Assembly (NCBI GenBank): GCA_039029355.1
Contig: JBCCGI010000014.1
Span: 1 to 64,000 of the forward strand
Source of the DNA: JBCCGI01 sp039029355
Lineage (GTDB): Bacteria; Planctomycetota; UBA1135; GCA-002686595
Direction of reading: 5' to 3'
DNA: 64,000 nucleotides
Both the position numbers and the translations under genes were made by a program. The notes under the pieces are model-generated. The model ran no database searches, was not told where the DNA came from, and saw nothing but the letters and a program-made list of their open reading frames with translations. Positions 63,278 through 64,000 of the stretch are shown here, in pieces. Position 1 is the stretch's first letter. Each line of letters opens with the position of its first letter.

Positions 63278-64000
63278 ATGCTTCTCTCGATCTTCGCCCT
63301 CGCCGCGCTCGCGAACCTCAGCCAGCCCGGCATGGCTCCGCCGACCGAGTCGGCCGTGCAGGCAACCGCCGCCGAGTTCGATCAGTCCCACAGGCTGTGG
63401 AACGAGGTGCTCCAGGAGCACGTGAAAGACGATCGCTTCGACTACGCCGCGCTGAAGAAGGACCGCGGCAAGCTGGACGACTACATCAAGCAGCTCCAGA
63501 CGGTGAAGCCGGACGACCTGAAGGACTGGAGCAAGAACGAGCGCTACGCCTTCTGGATCAACGTCTACAACGCGCACACGATCCTGAAGGTGATCGACAA
63601 CTATCCGGTCGACAGCATCAAGGACCTGTCGGGCGCGTTCGGCCTGAAGAGCGTCTTCGACAACGAGTTCATCAAGATGAAGGCGCACCACCCCGAGGGC
63701 ACGCGCGACAAGATGTCGCTGAACGACATCGAGCACGGGATCCTGCGGGAGCGCTTCAAGGACGCCCGCGTCCACGCGGCGATCAACTGCGCGTCGTTCA
63801 GCTGCCCGCCGCTGCTCGGTGAGGCCTTCGTCGCCGCGAAGCTCGAGGAGCAGCTCAACAAGCAGATGCGCGCCTTCGTCGTCGACAAGCGTCGCAACCG
63901 CTTCAACCGCGACAAGAAGCGGGCGGAGATCTCCGAGATCTTCAAGTGGTTCAGCGAGGACTTCGAGCGCGACGCGGGCAGCGTGCGGGACTACCTGATC
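63278..64000 (+). CDS. DUF547 family protein, N-terminal part
   Basis: A perfect AGGAGG (63264-63269) lies 8 bases before the ATG. The frame is open to the end of the window (241 codons), so the C-terminus is missing. A signal peptide (LLSIFALAALANLSQPGMA) is followed by DUF547: HRLWNEVLQEHVKDDRFDYA, NERYAFWINVYNAHTILKVI, SLNDIEHGILRERF and the AAINCASFSCPPLL motif with its two cysteines. The family is exported and related to the transglutaminase/papain fold, with uncertain function. Confidence 0.88.
   Translation, partial: MLLSIFALAALANLSQPGMAPPTESAVQATAAEFDQSHRLWNEVLQEHVKDDRFDYAALKKDRGKLDDYIKQLQTVKPDDLKDWSKNERYAFWINVYNAHTILKVIDNYPVDSIKDLSGAFGLKSVFDNEFIKMKAHHPEGTRDKMSLNDIEHGILRERFKDARVHAAINCASFSCPPLLGEAFVAAKLEEQLNKQMRAFVVDKRRNRFNRDKKRAEISEIFKWFSEDFERDAGSVRDYLI

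Overview
The window reads as chromosomal DNA from a high-GC, flagellated, Gram-negative-type bacterium, most likely a planctomycete. The grounds are two DUF1800/DUF1501 gene pairs, an FG-GAP repeat protein, an alkaline-phosphatase/sulfatase-fold exported protein, an exported beta-helix protein, HEAT-repeat and TPR proteins with signal peptides, and weak or absent Shine-Dalgarno sequences before many genes. Coding density is high and genes lie on both strands. I see no insertion sequences, prophage, CRISPR array, rRNA or tRNA.

Region 1 (2-16502) is a flagellar locus. It holds the end of fliD, then fliS and a FliT/FlgN-sized partner. A metallophosphoesterase and a DUF1800/DUF1501 pair follow, then the export-gate operon fliO-fliP-fliQ-fliR-flhB-flhA-flhF-flhG, a small membrane protein and fliA. 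Two small proteins and two lipoproteins come next. A convergent FlgM-like gene has a sigma-28-type -10 element in front of it. Structural, export, number/placement and late-gene control functions therefore sit together.

Region 2 (16503-32477) is mainly metabolism and exported enzymes: an M1 metallopeptidase, a membrane protein, sfsA, an M24 aminopeptidase, prfB with an intact programmed +1 frameshift site, an AlkP/sulfatase-fold hydrolase, purH, a coiled-coil trypsin-like protease, a HEAT-repeat/cyclophilin fusion lipoprotein and ribBA.

Region 3 (32562-37455) is the most interesting part. It is a tightly packed operon of an ECF sigma factor, a zinc-finger anti-sigma factor, a small membrane-anchored protein, a PilM-like protein with a GspL/PilN-like membrane tail, a PilO-like protein and an exported TlpA/thioredoxin-like protein. 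The first cysteine codon of that protein's CxxC motif is an in-frame TGA (UKPC), followed by a plausible bacterial SECIS hairpin. This is a candidate selenoprotein in a type IV pilus/secretion-like, envelope-stress-type operon.

Region 4 (37456-55492) carries an FG-GAP protein, an HDOD protein, carB, aroB, a two-TM protein of unknown function, a C26 glutamine amidotransferase, a CaCA cation exchanger, an exported beta-helix protein, a DUF3616 protein, a TPR/gluzincin peptidase, a DUF2752 protein, an unknown 169-aa protein and folC. Several gaps hold strong hairpins, including a 26-pair inverted repeat at 52894-53027.

Region 5 (55546-64000) carries a degenerate DUF885-like protein, a Nudix protein, a second DUF1800/DUF1501 pair, a long UbiD-family decarboxylase and the start of a DUF547 protein that runs off the window.
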